Shown piece after piece: positions 38,161-48,975 of a stretch of 64,000 bases of DNA (position 1 is the first letter of the stretch; each line of letters opens with the position of its first letter). Location: assembly GCA_038373885.1 (NCBI GenBank), contig JAWZYV010012523.1, positions 102,677-166,676 on the forward strand, read 5' to 3'. The notes under the pieces are model-generated. The model ran no database searches and had not been told where the DNA came from. It worked only from the letters and a program-made list of their open reading frames with translations. A program made the translations under genes and the position numbers. The stretch is from Cheiracanthium punctorium (Eukaryota > Arthropoda > Arachnida > Araneae > Cheiracanthiidae).

Positions 38161-39117
38161 GTAATTATTTCTGTGTTTGTTCACTTAAAACAAATGTACT
38201 TTTGTTACTTGTTGAAATCTATGCTGAACAGAAAATAAAATTGCATGCATAATATAATTGAATCTAGTCGAAGTAGACAATTTATGATTTACAACGACTT
38301 TGCAGCCCTTTTTAAAAGAATAAAACTTCGAATATTTTAAAAATAATAATAAAATACTGAAAATATTTTTTTCCATTACATATTTTCGAAAACCTATTTC
38401 TTTTTATAACATTGAAATTAAACGTGGGCATTGCAAATGAACTAGTTTCATTTTTTCATTCTTTAACTTGCAATTTGAGCATTTTAAAAGTCCTTATATA
38501 ACTCTGTATGGTTAGCACAAATACTTCTTTATGTGCTTTTATATATTGCATTTAATATGTCTCATTATATATTTAATTATGTAATCGCTGAATTTCCTTG
38601 AAATAAACTGGGACATTTTGAATTTATCCAAGAAGAATATTCTCTTGTAAATACACAAAATATCACAATATATATTTTAATTTATGTGACACTATAATTA
38701 TGTAATTAAAAAAATGCATAACGATTTACTTATGTTCAGCACAAGTTTCAACGTTTTAACACAGAAATAATTTACTCATCTGATTTCTAAAATCTTATTA
38801 GACTAGATTCATGACTAAATATTAGATATTTATTACTTATTTAATAGGAAAATATTTTAAGAGAGCTAGATATGTCTTAAATTCTATATAAATGAAAGGG
38901 CGAATTAAAATTACATCAGTTAAATTGTGAAATTTAGCATACTACATTAGGTGTTGATGGGTGTTAAAAGTTACTGTATTTTGAAATCATAACTATTAAT
39001 TTTGTAATCATAACATCTTTATTTGAAGTTTTAGAAATTAATTTTCCGAATTAAGAACCACTTTCTTCATCAATTTGAAGTGGAAAATTTACATGGTATA
39101 GCTCATTAAAAACGTCC
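38161..39117. other. AT-rich spacer, possibly intron
   Basis: No repeats or frames of note lie between the two CpG-rich patches. Confidence 0.4.
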
Positions 39118-39354
39118 CTAACGCAATAGATACTATCTCGACTGAATCAGGATACGAGAGCAAATTCTCGGGGAATCCTCGGGAAATCGCTCGGAGACGC
39201 ACAGAATCACTCCGCAGTAGACAGTCCAGGGACCGTCACCCGACCGGACCTCCCTAACCTTCAACGGAAGTCCTGCGCCGAGGTCGAACGGGTGAAATTG
39301 GGGTCCCGTGAAGACAGTTGGCCGAGATGAGGCCGGAGATTTCTTGCTGCTTGG
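39118..39354 (+). other. CpG-rich candidate 5' exon with ATG and splice donor
   Basis: This is a GC- and CpG-rich island (TCTCGGGGAATCCTCGGG, CACCCGACCGGACC, CCTGCGCCGAGGTCGAACGG). Near its end an ATG at 39327 (context GCCGAGATGAGG) opens MRPEISCCL and runs into TTGG at 39354 followed by GTAAGC, a strong donor, leaving phase 1. That arrangement (CpG-rich leader, short first coding exon, donor) is typical of a host gene start. The downstream exons are not identifiable here and may lie beyond long introns or outside the window. Confidence 0.4.
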
Positions 39355-39360
39355 GTAAGC

Positions 39361-40110
39361 ATTATGTTTGCCATGGACGTTGTCATTTAGTCTGCGTAAA
39401 ATGATTTAAGTTCTCGTATTTCCAACCTATTCTCTAAAATTCCACCTATAAAAAAATTATGTTAATGAAGTTTATTTCTTTAATTTAATCAAAATACCCT
39501 CTGTATGTGAAAAGAGAGTGAGAACGAACTGCTTTGAATAGAAGAAACGTGGATTATGATAGACTTTCCAACATAATGAAATAAGAAAAACAAGCAGGGC
39601 GGACTCTTGAATTGTGTTATATTTTCTAACTTAATAAAATATGCAAGACAAACAGATGGAATATGACACTTTTAGTATGTAGCACAAGGGCGTATGCATT
39701 TAAAATCTGGAAGTGATTGTGTTTTGAATTCTGCTTCTTGTGTTTTGTGTACAGAAATAGCCACATCGCTTTAGATTAGAAAGTAAAATATCTCAGGTAG
39801 CCGTGAAGCATTTTATTTCTCTGAAAATGCTAGTATTTGGGTTAAAACTATGGAAAGTTCTTTCGAAGCAACCGAAGATTATTAAAAAAAAAAATCGCAA
39901 CTTTTCGTGCGATATTCAGTGATTCAGACCAACGTCATTGCATAGAGGTAATGTGGGAAAAGTGTGGATTAATCAACAAACTCCATGGAACTTGCGAACA
40001 GAGAATAAAGTGACTATAAAAGCTGAAGGAAACTGGTAATTTAATATTGCATATTTTTTAAAGTTCGACTGTTTCACTGTATAACATTAATTATGTCTAC
40101 GAATTTCCTC
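39361..40110. other. No gene recognised
   Basis: AT-rich sequence after the candidate donor; nothing assignable. Confidence 0.5.
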
Positions 40111-40640
40111 AACATTAAGGATCAGCTCTTCTCCAGTATATGAATAGTGATAACTCTTCGGTTCCTGGGAAAAGAAAATATGGAAAGCTTCTGGAGGACC
40201 AGGCCCAGAGCACCCGAAGGCAGAAGAGAGACTAAGCTCTTAGTTCCTTGTGTCTGCTGATAATCAGCTGGGCAAAACGGGATGGCCTTCGCACCTAGGG
40301 TGACCCTACCAGGAGAAATATCTCCCGACATACTTCACTCATTCCGCCCAGAGGCATCCCCCTCCAAGGTGGGGCTCTTCGAAGGATTTACGGGGGTAGC
40401 AGGATTTAAGGTGTCTTTCTTTTAATCAGGGGTAAAAATCTTATTTTATGTGACCCAAATGTAATAGTGTTGAGGCCTCTTCTGACCAACTTCTGAGCTG
40501 CCTTGGACTTACCAAGAAGATATTTATGTAGACCCTTTACTAGTTTATGATTTATTTCATTGGGATCTTGGGTCTCTCAGACGCCGTCTAGCCTATGGCT
40601 AGAGCGGGTGGAATAAGCCACACACACAAATAACGATAAA
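40111..40640. repeat. GC-richer unclassified repeat-like patch
   Basis: Composition rises and frames in several phases are short (for example 40122-40331, minus, 69 codons, no domain). Words such as CATCCCCCTCCAAGGTGGGG and TCTAGCCTATGGCTAGAG form small hairpins. It is probably a SINE or TE fragment, but no Pol III boxes or termini were convincing. Confidence 0.3.
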
Positions 40641-40903
40641 ATAGTGTTATTCTGTGTTATTCTTGGCTGAAACATTAATAGGACTCTTCTATGAATGGCG
40701 CTCCTGTATTAAATAATTATTGCATGCCTTGTTGCATCAGTTTTTATGACCCCTTACCTTCAGTACTTACATTCTTCTAGGGTTGGATGAACAATAATCA
40801 CTATGCCGCCTCAGATTGTATGGGTGTTATCACTCTCTATCATAAGCGTAAAGTTTTCAAAATTATTGGGGGGGCCGGGCCCCTAAACCACTTATATTCA
40901 CGT

Positions 40904-41077
40904 CAGTGGCATAGCCAAAGGGGAGGAGGGGGTTAGGGGGTCATAACCCCCCATAAGGAGTTTTTTGCCGTACAAAATGTATATTCTTCACTCCCTTATC
41001 ATACACCCGTATACATATAAGTGAGTTGCAGAAGTCATAACCCCCACCCCCATGAAAAATTTATGGCTACGCCACTG
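40904..41077. mobile_element. hAT-type MITE with perfect 8-bp TSD
   Basis: The termini are CAGTGGCATAGCCA (40904-40917) and TGGCTACGCCACTG (41064-41077), inverted with one mismatch. The flanks are ATTCACGT at 40896-40903 and ATTCACGT at 41078-41085, an exact 8-bp target-site duplication. CAGTGGC ends with an 8-bp duplication identify the hAT superfamily. At 174 bp with no frame, it is non-autonomous. Confidence 0.85.
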
Positions 41078-41099
41078 ATTCACGTACATATAACTTGCT

Positions 41100-41270
41100 C
41101 ATAGTTGCCAACTACTACGGAATATAATTAACCACTTTTTCTGTGATGATTTTTCGGTTTAAAATATAGCAAAATTTTTGTGATGCGCGCACAAGCTGGT
41201 TACTATTTTGAAAAAAATATACTGTTTACAAAAAGTGGTTAGTTATATACCGTAGTAGTTGGCAGCTATG
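41100..41270. mobile_element. 171-bp MITE with 41-bp TIRs
   Basis: The left arm starts CATAGTTGCCAACTACTACG and the right arm ends CGTAGTAGTTGGCAGCTATG. The arms pair over about 41 bp with few mismatches, including AACCACTTTTT. The flanks ACTTGCT and ACTTACT resemble a worn duplication. A CATAGnTGCCAAC terminus suggests a hAT relative, but the duplication is not exact. Confidence 0.7.
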
Positions 41271-41701
41271 ACTTACTATATATAAGTGTAAATTATTGGA
41301 GGTGCTCGAGCTCTATGGGTCCATAGAATTCTATACCAATGTAAGGTAAGTATCTATGTCAGTATCTTCCTACCATGTTATAAGTTAAAAATAGAAGCAA
41401 AGTAAAAAATCCAAAGGAGGTAAAAAAAGCATATTGGATGAGATAGTGCATTTTAGACACATCTGAACTTTTCTTCATTTCATACTTTACATTGCATAAA
41501 CTGATTTTAATTAACCAGTGCCTGGCGAAGGCAGCTTATAGTAACATTTTGTGTTACAGGGCGTCACAATGAATACTAAATCATGATTGAAATCAAAAGA
41601 AGAAAATTTTTAAAAGTACAGGTAAAGGTTTTTTTAAAACATTTGTAAATGACGTGAATACTTTTTTTATGTTAGTATAAATTAGTTTTCTGTATTTAGT
41701 G

Positions 41702-41792
41702 ATAAATTATTGGGTGGGCTCAGCCCCTATTCACAATTTTTTGGGGGGGCTCGAGCCCCACGGGCCCATATAACTCTACGCCTATGCTCTCT
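41702..41792. repeat. G-rich repeat, third copy
   Basis: This is a further copy of the AAATTATTGGG...GGGCCCATA unit seen around 40858-41340. It has two palindromic GGGCT-CAGCCC/CTCGAG segments. Confidence 0.5.
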
Positions 41793-41799
41793 ATGACTA

Positions 41800-42908
41800 T
41801 AGGGTCGGGTTTGACTGCTGACTCGGGCTTACTTGTTAATAAGTCTGTCCTTTCATAGGGGGTATTGTTGGCCGCTTACTAGGTGTCTTGGTAATAAAAT
41901 GTGTAACAGTTTATACCTATGTAGTGGCGGAAACCCGACCGGTGAGTTATCGCGTTTGAGAAAAAAATACTCAGTATACAACAATATCGGATTAAAAATA
42001 CACGAGTTTGCAATGCTGTTATTTCAGTGATATAATACAATATTGAACGAAAATGATAATGGGAGATTAAAAAGCTACAAATCTGCAAAGCTAATCAAAA
42101 TCCTACATGTATAAGTAACAGAAATAGATAAATTTTAATTTCCATCTAAGAAAGGAAATATTTTCCCATGTTGGACAGGCATACAAAAAAGACGATATCG
42201 TAAAACTGTTGTGCTAATATTCAGACGGAATTTCGCAAGATAGTCTGGCATAAAGCTTGTTTAACATATCTAAACTGGCCAAGTTCTAGCGCACTATTCT
42301 TTAGAGGGCATTTAATCATATTTTCACTCTCGAAAACTCATTTCACGTAAATGCCTACCAAATTGTGAATATCGTTAAAATGTTGTGTATCTACTTTAAA
42401 AGAAGATTTTAATCAAATCTGCACTCACAGTACGACGAAATTTCGAATTTTCGGAATGTCAGTTACATATTTCAATTCCCTTCAGACTTACTGACAAGGG
42501 AGCGAATACGGACAGCGTGTATGTTAAAAGATTACTTTGTCGCTACCTTTAGAAAGTTGGAGATTTCGAGATACGACAGTTGATAATAAAGTGCGAAATG
42601 CACACTCTAACAAAAGTGCTCAATGAGGGAAATACATTTTAATAAAAGAACTGTCTGAATCAGATTTGCTGACATGGCGAAAGTTGCTGACACATTTAGA
42701 AATATGTTATGTTGATTTATTAAGAAGCCATTTATTTTTTTTTAGTTGATTATAACAGGATTCTGCAAAATTATTGAGACTTTGATTACTATAAGACTTG
42801 CCAGATAAATTAATACTTGCCATTAAATATTAGGCAAAATATTTTATCTATCAAAAATATATTGAAAATAAGTACTAACGTAGGCATTTCATTCGAGTAC
42901 TTTTGTCG
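41800..42908. other. No gene recognised
   Basis: AT-rich. Short frames on both strands at 41833-42088 overlap each other and show no domain. Confidence 0.55.
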
Positions 42909-42912
42909 TTAA

Positions 42913-43501
42913 GCCGTTATCAGACGACGCATTTTCGCCCTTCAAAATGCTCGTACAACTCTTTCGGCTTTCATTTTTCTTGTCAAAAGCAAGGTATAGG
43001 GTTGTATTGCAAGGCAAGAAAACGATCTGGTGGATTGGCACGGGGTTGCCGATTTGGCGACGTTATCGCTCGTTTTGTGACAAAACAGTTATTACGTCAT
43101 CGCTGTTTTTGTCACAAAAATCACTCGTCCTGTCGCGCCCCGTGCATTCGAACATTGGCATTGACGGTGGAATTCGAAGGTTCATTTTTAAGTAAATACA
43201 GTAAAAAAGTTTATAATGGTTTTAGATTTGCACTTCGGAAATAAAATCGGCTTCTATTTCCGCCGTCTACATTGCAGGCATGGAGGTCGTCATCTTGAAT
43301 GAAGGTGTGGACAGTGTCTAGAGCTCTGATTGGCTGATTTCGCCATTCATACCAAACATTTTTCAACATTGTTCGAAACAGTCCGGTGTCAAGGGAAATA
43401 CTATCACACAACGGTTTTCGCCTGACTGAAGGGCAAAACTGCAGTACAAAAGTGTTGTACGTGCATTTTGCAGTGCGTAGAGCTCTCGTGTGATAGCACC
43501 T
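42913..43501. mobile_element. 589-bp TTAA-flanked TIR element
   Basis: TTAA at 42909-42912 precedes GCCGTTATCAGACGA, and TCGTGTGATAGCACCT precedes TTAA at 43502-43505. The ends are diverged inverses, and inner words also pair (CAAAATGCTCGTACAAC on the left, GTTGTACGTGCATTTTG on the right). The body is GC-richer than the flanks and holds overlapping frames of 82 and 113 codons that carry no known domain. A TTAA target suggests piggyBac or Kolobok type; it is non-autonomous. Confidence 0.65.
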
Positions 43502-43509
43502 TTAATCAT

Positions 43510-44085
43510 AAAAGGTTTAGTTAAAATTAGAAATTATTTTTTAGTTTAAAATATATATATATATATATCTTAAAATTTTGAAACGTTTCGAGAAATTGAA
43601 GTTTATATCAAAACGGTGTAGTGATCTTACATAAATAATAAATATATTAATTTCGAGATCAATACTATTTTTTTATCCACTGAAATATATTGACATTCGC
43701 TTTATTAGTCCGTCAGTCGTAATTTAAAATTTCAAAAAAGAAACACACCGATCTATAGATTCTTTAAAAGTGCTTTAATTGTTCAGAATTTAAGTTTATA
43801 TTAATCACTAAGTAAAGATCATGTAATTTTATTTTATCTATTGCAGTTATGGTAAAAGGTTCTGTAAAAAGTGTGTTTCACTTAACTTTCAGAACTTCTA
43901 AAAGGGTAAAAGGATAGGTTTGCATCTGGATGATTTGAACGCATACAGCCAAGAATCGTCTCAAATGGCTTTCTAGCTCTGCGGTGTACACAGAAGCATT
44001 AGAAATATATCACTATGTAAGCGAATTTTCGATTAAATAACACATTTATAAGAACAAAAATAGCATGGGTCAAATATAATGTTGG
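43510..44085. other. No gene recognised
   Basis: AT-rich with a short (TA)n at 43551-43568. Confidence 0.55.
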
Positions 44086-44089
44086 AAAT

Positions 44090-44640
44090 TTTGTCCAGCA
44101 ACTTCCATTCAATCCTCACAACCACTGTATATAGCATTTTGAATATTCTGAACTAGTCCAAGCATATCTCGAATTTACCCGTCTGCAAATGCGACTGACG
44201 CAAGCAGCTCATCAGCGTTGGCAGCAGGAGTTTTATAAACCAATGTGTTCATGTGCCTCAATAAAATCAAATCAAGACATATTAGTTCGGGTAATCTAGA
44301 AAGAGAACGCTCCGGATCGCCAAGTGCGATTGCAAAATCTGCCATCTATGTCTAGGTATTTACGAACATTATGTTTGACATGAGTAGGGATTTCATCGTG
44401 TTGGAAATGCATTTTCTGCGGCACTGATATAGACTCTTATTCGACACTGAAAGCTTTTTGCAGCACCTGCTGCAGTGAGATGAAGTAGAGGCCAGCGTTT
44501 AGGCGAATCGGACACAGGTATGGTCTGATAAAGCGATCCACCAGTATGATGTCTCGAGTAACTCCGAGTTCATAGAATTAACTATCCTACTAGCCCTGCT
44601 TTTTGCTTAAAATGACGATTCCCGGCCAAAATTTAGGAAC
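44090..44640 (-). pseudogene. IS630/mariner-group transposase C-terminal half, decayed
   Basis: The minus strand reads RPYLCPIRLNAGLYFISLQQ, then (after a stop) MHFQHDEIPTHVKHNVRKYL, where FQHD carries the second catalytic Asp. After shifts come LGDPERS, LDLILLRHMNTLVYKTPA, NADELLASVAFADGKI and a tail with the CEDW.EV.GQNF-like end. The block order matches arthropod transposases of the mariner/IS630 group ending in the (S)PDL.(.)DFFLWGH region. The last catalytic block is damaged and at least three stops or shifts are present. No TIRs found. Confidence 0.7.
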
Positions 44641-44719
44641 TTTTGCACAACGCCATCTCTTGCGTCAAGAAATCATTTCAGACCTTGCATTGTATTAAGT
44701 CTAGTAATAAGTTTAAAAG

Positions 44720-45212
44720 CGCGTGTCAAGGAAATGAATATGCAATTTAGAACTTAAAATAATATCTTTATTCGTCAAAGTAGTCTCCGTCATTTTCTGG
44801 ACACTTTTCGCCATCGGCCAGGTAGTGCACGGATGCCAGCAGCGTAGGATTCATCTTTTGATGCTTTGAAATCATCAATAGATTTTCGAATTTCGTCCAC
44901 AATGGGGAAGTGTACAGAAGACAAAACCTTGTTCATCTACTGAAATAGATGCTAGTCTGAAGGTGATATGCCAGGGTTATACGACAGGTGTTCCAGAACT
45001 TTCCAGCCGAACTTTACAACTTGTCCTTGACCGGATTTTGCAGCATGAGGCCTTACATTCTCATAGAGCAAATCGATGGGCTGCAAACTTTTGCTAGTAA
45101 AAGGACATTTACGGGAGATTCGCTGCTTCAGTCGCAGCAATTCTTGATTACAGCGTTCAGCAGTTGTACTTTCACATGACTCTAATAGTTTGCAGTACAG
45201 TGTACCCTTCAT
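44720..45212 (-). pseudogene. Mariner transposase C-terminal half, decayed
   Basis: The minus-strand frame 45212-44952 reads KGTLYCKLLESCESTTAERC, NQELLRLKQRI, LLYENVRPHAAKSGQ and FGWKVLEHLSYNPGISPSD, the classic mariner order (G..Y.ELL, TA..Y..QL..L, HDNARPH, GWE.L.HPPYSPD.APSD). The second catalytic Asp is replaced by Glu (YEN), while the final D of SPSD remains. After a break, VDEIRKSIDDFKASKDESY and AAGIRALPGRWRKVSRK continue the C-terminus to about 44740. Inactive by frame breaks and the Asp change. The N-terminal half and TIRs are missing. Confidence 0.8.
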
Positions 45213-45248
45213 ATCTCACCCGGCAATCTAAATCCCCGTGTTAATAAC

Positions 45249-45330
45249 CGGTGAAGGACATGTTAGTAAAATTTGACTGGGAAGTTTTGGAACGCCCGAT
45301 GTATAGCCCAAACATAGCTAACTTAGCTAT
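45249..45330 (+). pseudogene. Second mariner transposase fragment, opposite strand
   Basis: The plus strand reads KDMLVKFDWEVLERPMYSPN, matching the mariner GWEVL.HPPYSPD block, then loses similarity within about ten residues. It lies 40 bp from the minus-strand mariner fragment but is a separate, oppositely oriented copy. Confidence 0.55.
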
Positions 45331-45605
45331 TATTGTAAGTTCTAACTTACATATTCATTTCTTTGACAAGTTCTTTAAAACTTATTACTGGACCCAATAT
45401 TTTCACCGAGAAGGAAGAGTTCATCCTGAAGATGTAATGACTGTATGTTAATAATTATCGATTGTCTATTTATTGGACTTCTTTTTACTTTCCGAACATG
45501 TACCATGTAAGGAAAGTATTGTAATCATGAAAAAATTCGACTTCGAGATTTTGGTGTATTTACACGTTTTGAGGTCTTCTGAATTCATTTATGATATTTT
45601 TACGA

Positions 45606-45645
45606 GATGTATGTATGTGTGTGTGTGTGTGTGTGTGTATGTGAG
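45606..45645. repeat. (TG)n microsatellite
   Basis: TG repeats with ATG interruptions, bordering the duplicated unit that follows. Confidence 0.85.
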
Positions 45646-45659
45646 TGAACACGATAGCT

Positions 45660-45950
45660 CCTAAGCGGGACATTCGATTGAGCTCAAATTGGGTATATAA
45701 GTTATAAATAACAGTCGCAAGACCGGTATTGATTTTGGTATGTATTGGACTTATAGTTTTCCTACAGGGCTACGACAAATATTTCTTTTACATTATGTCT
45801 TAATGGGGGAAATTCATGAACGTGCGCTAGCGTTTGAACGGTAAATTCGATTGAGCTCAAATAAGGCATATATGTTATAAACGACCATCATAAGACCGCT
45901 ATTGATTTAGGTGTGTATAGGACTTGTAGTTTTTCTGTACAATATATGTT
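45660..45950. repeat. Two diverged direct repeats of about 95 bp
   Basis: CGATTGAGCTCAAATTGGG starts one copy near 45674 and CGATTGAGCTCAAATAAGG the other near 45849. Both continue through TTATAAA, AAGACCG-TATTGATTT and TATAGTTTT-CT. The period is about 175 bp. A TG microsatellite precedes the first copy. It is probably a small dispersed repeat array with no coding content. Confidence 0.6.
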
Positions 45951-46510
45951 TGAATTATTCATCTATTAAAATTTATTTAAATGCTTGGCAATAATCGCAA
46001 TTGTTCGGAAAGTCGAGTGGAGTCACTCCAGATTTTTTAATTAGCTGTTATGATTAGTTAGAGCTGACTAAATATGCTGTTTAATTGTTCTTAGAGATTT
46101 ATTGCCATTTACCGCAAATTTCTGGTCATGTGGCTGAAATTTCTAATACGATTTCAATCGCTCACTCAAATATAACAGCTAAGTTAATAGATGAGAAAAT
46201 AGAATGGACATTAGAATAGGTATATAATAGAATATAAACCTAGGATTTAGAGGAATTATTATGATAAGTTTGTGCTTTTTATCGAAGACTGGTGTTTGCA
46301 CGTCCCTGGCAACATTCTTTGTTCGCGTATGCTTAATTCTTGGTAAGAAAAGTCCTCTCCAGTAGAATTTAGAATTTTTTAAGGGGTATTGACACTCAGA
46401 TACGTGTCTTTTATTATGAATTTAAATTGTGGGAAAAAGAAACACCCCAGAAAGATACAAAACAATGTGAATGACAAATTTGGTGATATAGTCTATTTGC
46501 ATATGTAGGA
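45951..46510. other. No gene recognised
   Basis: AT-rich; nothing assignable. Confidence 0.55.
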
Positions 46511-46747
46511 TCCACGGGAAGAACGATGAGAGTCCACTTTTCGTCAATGTTGAGGTTTCTACTGCATTCTGTTGTTCATGAGTGGCACTTTTAATATCCG
46601 AACCCATAAGCGGAAAGAACGATGAGAATACACTGAAAAAATAGCCCAAAAATACAATTTACATGCGGAAGAATGATGAAAGCCCCGTGCGCCTTTCGAT
46701 ATTTTGGAGAATCAGCCGTATTGAACTCTCATCGTTCTTCCCGTGGA
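46511..46747. mobile_element. 237-bp MITE with perfect 23-bp TIRs
   Basis: TCCACGGGAAGAACGATGAG-AGT at 46511-46533 is the exact reverse complement of 46725-46747. Two internal copies of the terminal motif, GGAAAGAACGATGAGAA at 46612 and GCGGAAGAATGATGAAAG at 46665, lie in the same orientation as the left end. A target-site duplication was not evident. No coding frame; superfamily unknown. Confidence 0.75.
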
Positions 46748-46863
46748 CACTTCATATTATGTATAGTTATGTCACTGAAGAAAAATAAAAAACAAAATAA
46801 ATGTGATACAAAACGGACTGCGGGGGCAGTTTTTGGGATTTAATATAGATTTTATACATTATC

Positions 46864-47660
46864 CAGTGGCAGCTCGTGGGTTATTTAAAGGGAGGTTCAC
46901 AAAACAAATTTCGAAAATTAAATATGCCGATACGACGCACTTTACAAATTAAAATATATTTGCGTTTCCAGCATTTAAAGGAAATCAATGCACGCAACTG
47001 AAAGGAAACAAGTAATATTTTGACACGAAGATAAGTTTTAGCAAAGATTTTGTCTTGATTACTTTTATTTCATTTTTTTTTTTCAAAGGATAATATTGAA
47101 AATTTTCATTGCCTTAGCTCCAAAACATTTCTTTTACTCGCATCTTAATTATTTACACTAGTTTGTAAAAAAATAATTTAGTGAAACATGATAGAAATAA
47201 AGAAAATAATAAGAAAATGAAATAAAAATTAATTAACCAAGAGTAACAAACCAAGAGAAAATCCTGAAGAGCTACCGTAAAAAAAAATATATATATATAT
47301 ATCGTGTGCACATTGAAAATGTGTGAACGGAATGATTTCAGCAGCACCGTACTTCTTCTTCTTTTCTCTGCTTCTGTTTCCAGAGAGAAAATCAGTTCAG
47401 AAGTAAAAATTTCAGTTCGCACGTGCGGTTGATTAAAGACTGTGCTGTAGTAACCTACACTACGATGCGTTACCTATAATAAGCGTATTTAATAAAAGCA
47501 GGGGGAGGGGAGAGATAGTAAAACTCACGTTTTTAAATTCACAAAAATCTAGAAGTGTACTTTATAATTGTTTTAAATTTAATTTGTTAGTGTGTTTATT
47601 CTTTAGTTTTTCCTTCGGGGATTCACGTGCTCATGTGCTGAAATGGAGGAGCCGCCACTG
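46864..47660. mobile_element. 797-bp hAT-type element
   Basis: The left end is CAGTGGCAGCTCGTGG and the right end is GGAGGAGCCGCCACTG, inverted over CAGTGGCRGCTC. The flanks are ACATTATC (46856-46863) and ACTTTATC (47661-47668), an 8-bp duplication with one change. That duplication length and CAGTGGC ends support hAT. No transposase frame is recognisable (minus frame 47153-47422 is Phe/Ser-rich with no domain). A short (TA)n lies inside at about 47288. Confidence 0.7.
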
Positions 47661-47668
47661 ACTTTATC

Positions 47669-48080
47669 TGAAAAAAAATTCGTTTACAGTTAATATCATA
47701 ATTGTTGTAGAATAATAATAATAAAAATAGTATTTGTAATGTTTGAGCTCAAAGTAATTTCAAACATTAGCATGTGTGGTAGATAAATATTTACGAAATT
47801 TCAGTTTATCTCTTTCAGTTACTACAATATGTCATTTACAGGGAAACACAAAAAATTTCCGAAGAGTCGCATTCGGTACGCACTTGCTGAATCAAAAGTT
47901 TGGACTTAGGTGGAGTTTTAAATTTCTTCCCTATATTTTTGTTTTTACGTCTCTGCATTAAAAACGTCTGTCAGTTATTCAGGCGATGTCATTGTATTCA
48001 TATATTCAGACATATCTTCAGATATACTCTTACATCATGGCCATATTTAGTTATTCCAATCTAAGAGGAATAGATAAAAT
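47669..48080. other. No gene recognised
   Basis: AT-rich spacer between the hAT-type element and the SINE. Confidence 0.55.
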
Positions 48081-48083
48081 AAT

Positions 48084-48490
48084 GTGGCCGTCCGGGTAGC
48101 GTATTGGCTAAAGATTCATTCTACCACACAGTTGGTCCGAGTTCGATTCTCGGCATGGACCTCGGTGCAACTTCCCAGCAAAAACACACCTGCAGGCGGA
48201 GTACCTTGAAAGTGATTTTCTGCCTTTACTTCCAGCACCGGCCCGGCACTGCAAAAAGTAACTGAATCGTACCAAAACTGGTCTCCCGAGAAGTACCTTG
48301 CCAGAAGCTCGGGAAAGCAACGGCACTCTGCTGGCATATTGCATGTGCCGGCCTTTACTCAAAATAAAGGCACTGGCCCATTAAGTTTATAATTCCCAAA
48401 ATGAAACGGCCGGGTGCTGGCTATTATTAAAAATAAAGGCACTGGCCTGGCACCTCAACAGTGACTACAATATAATGGCACGTTACCGGA
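48084..48490 (+). mobile_element. tRNA-derived SINE with GC-rich body
   Basis: The head TGGCCGTCCGGGTAGCGTAT (A-box region, 48085 on) is followed by B box GAGTTCGATTC within GGTCCGAGTTCGATTCTCGG (48134-48153), a good internal Pol III promoter. The body is GC-rich, with recurring words AAATAAAGGCACTGGCC (two copies near 48362 and 48427) and GGCCCGGCACTG, which gives it a self-similar 3' half. Frames on the minus strand (48108-48362, 48116-48337) are simply translations of the SINE. Its body word CCCAGCAAAAACACACC resembles a segment in the 50980-51340 repeat. Confidence 0.7.
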
Positions 48491-48888
48491 TTAGTGCCTA
48501 TTTACAGTTATGCTGCCATAATTAAAATACGAGCCGATGGCGGATTCGGGGTAGGGGGCTTATTCATCAACCCCCCCCCTCCAAAAAAAAAAGACATTTC
48601 TTAAGGGTAACATTTTGAAAGATAAAAAACAACATAAATGAAATATAAAAAAACAGCAAAATCCGTTGTCAATCGTTTGCAAATTATGTGCGCCTATTAT
48701 TAGTGAATTGTGTGAATTTTTCATAAACTGCAATTTTCTTACAAATTTGCAGTCGCAAAAGATTTTTTTTCTGTGAGAGAGGCGGTAACGCATTTCAGAA
48801 CCAACATAAAATCGCTAATAAACAGTTTAATTTCAATATTTCAGAGTTAGAGATTTTATAAATGAGTTATAATACTTTATGGTTGATA
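48491..48888. other. No gene recognised
   Basis: GGGGTAGGGGGCTTATTCATC then a C run near 48572 look like MITE debris, but no partner end was identified. Confidence 0.45.
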
Positions 48889-48895
48889 TATATAT

Positions 48896-48937
<42 letters not shown>

Positions 48938-48940
48938 GTT

Positions 48941-48975
<35 letters not shown>

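Larger units (their letters stand above)
40858..41345. repeat. G-rich host repeat interrupted by two MITEs
   Basis: A unit of the form AAATTATTGGGGGGG-C-GAGCCCC-TA-GGGCCCATA occurs at 40858-40890, 41291-41340 and again at 41702-41792. The first two occurrences flank the MITEs at 40904 and 41100, so the MITEs probably landed in or beside an older repeat of this family. The third copy holds a perfect 14-bp palindrome GGGGCTCGAGCCCC near 41746. Confidence 0.45.

Noticed and set aside
48085..48160. Possible tRNA gene
   Set aside because: A and B boxes are present, but the cloverleaf is incomplete and the sequence continues into a GC-rich SINE body.
48108..48362. Minus-strand ORFs of 84 and 73 codons
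   Set aside because: They are translations of the SINE body in two frames; no independent coding evidence.
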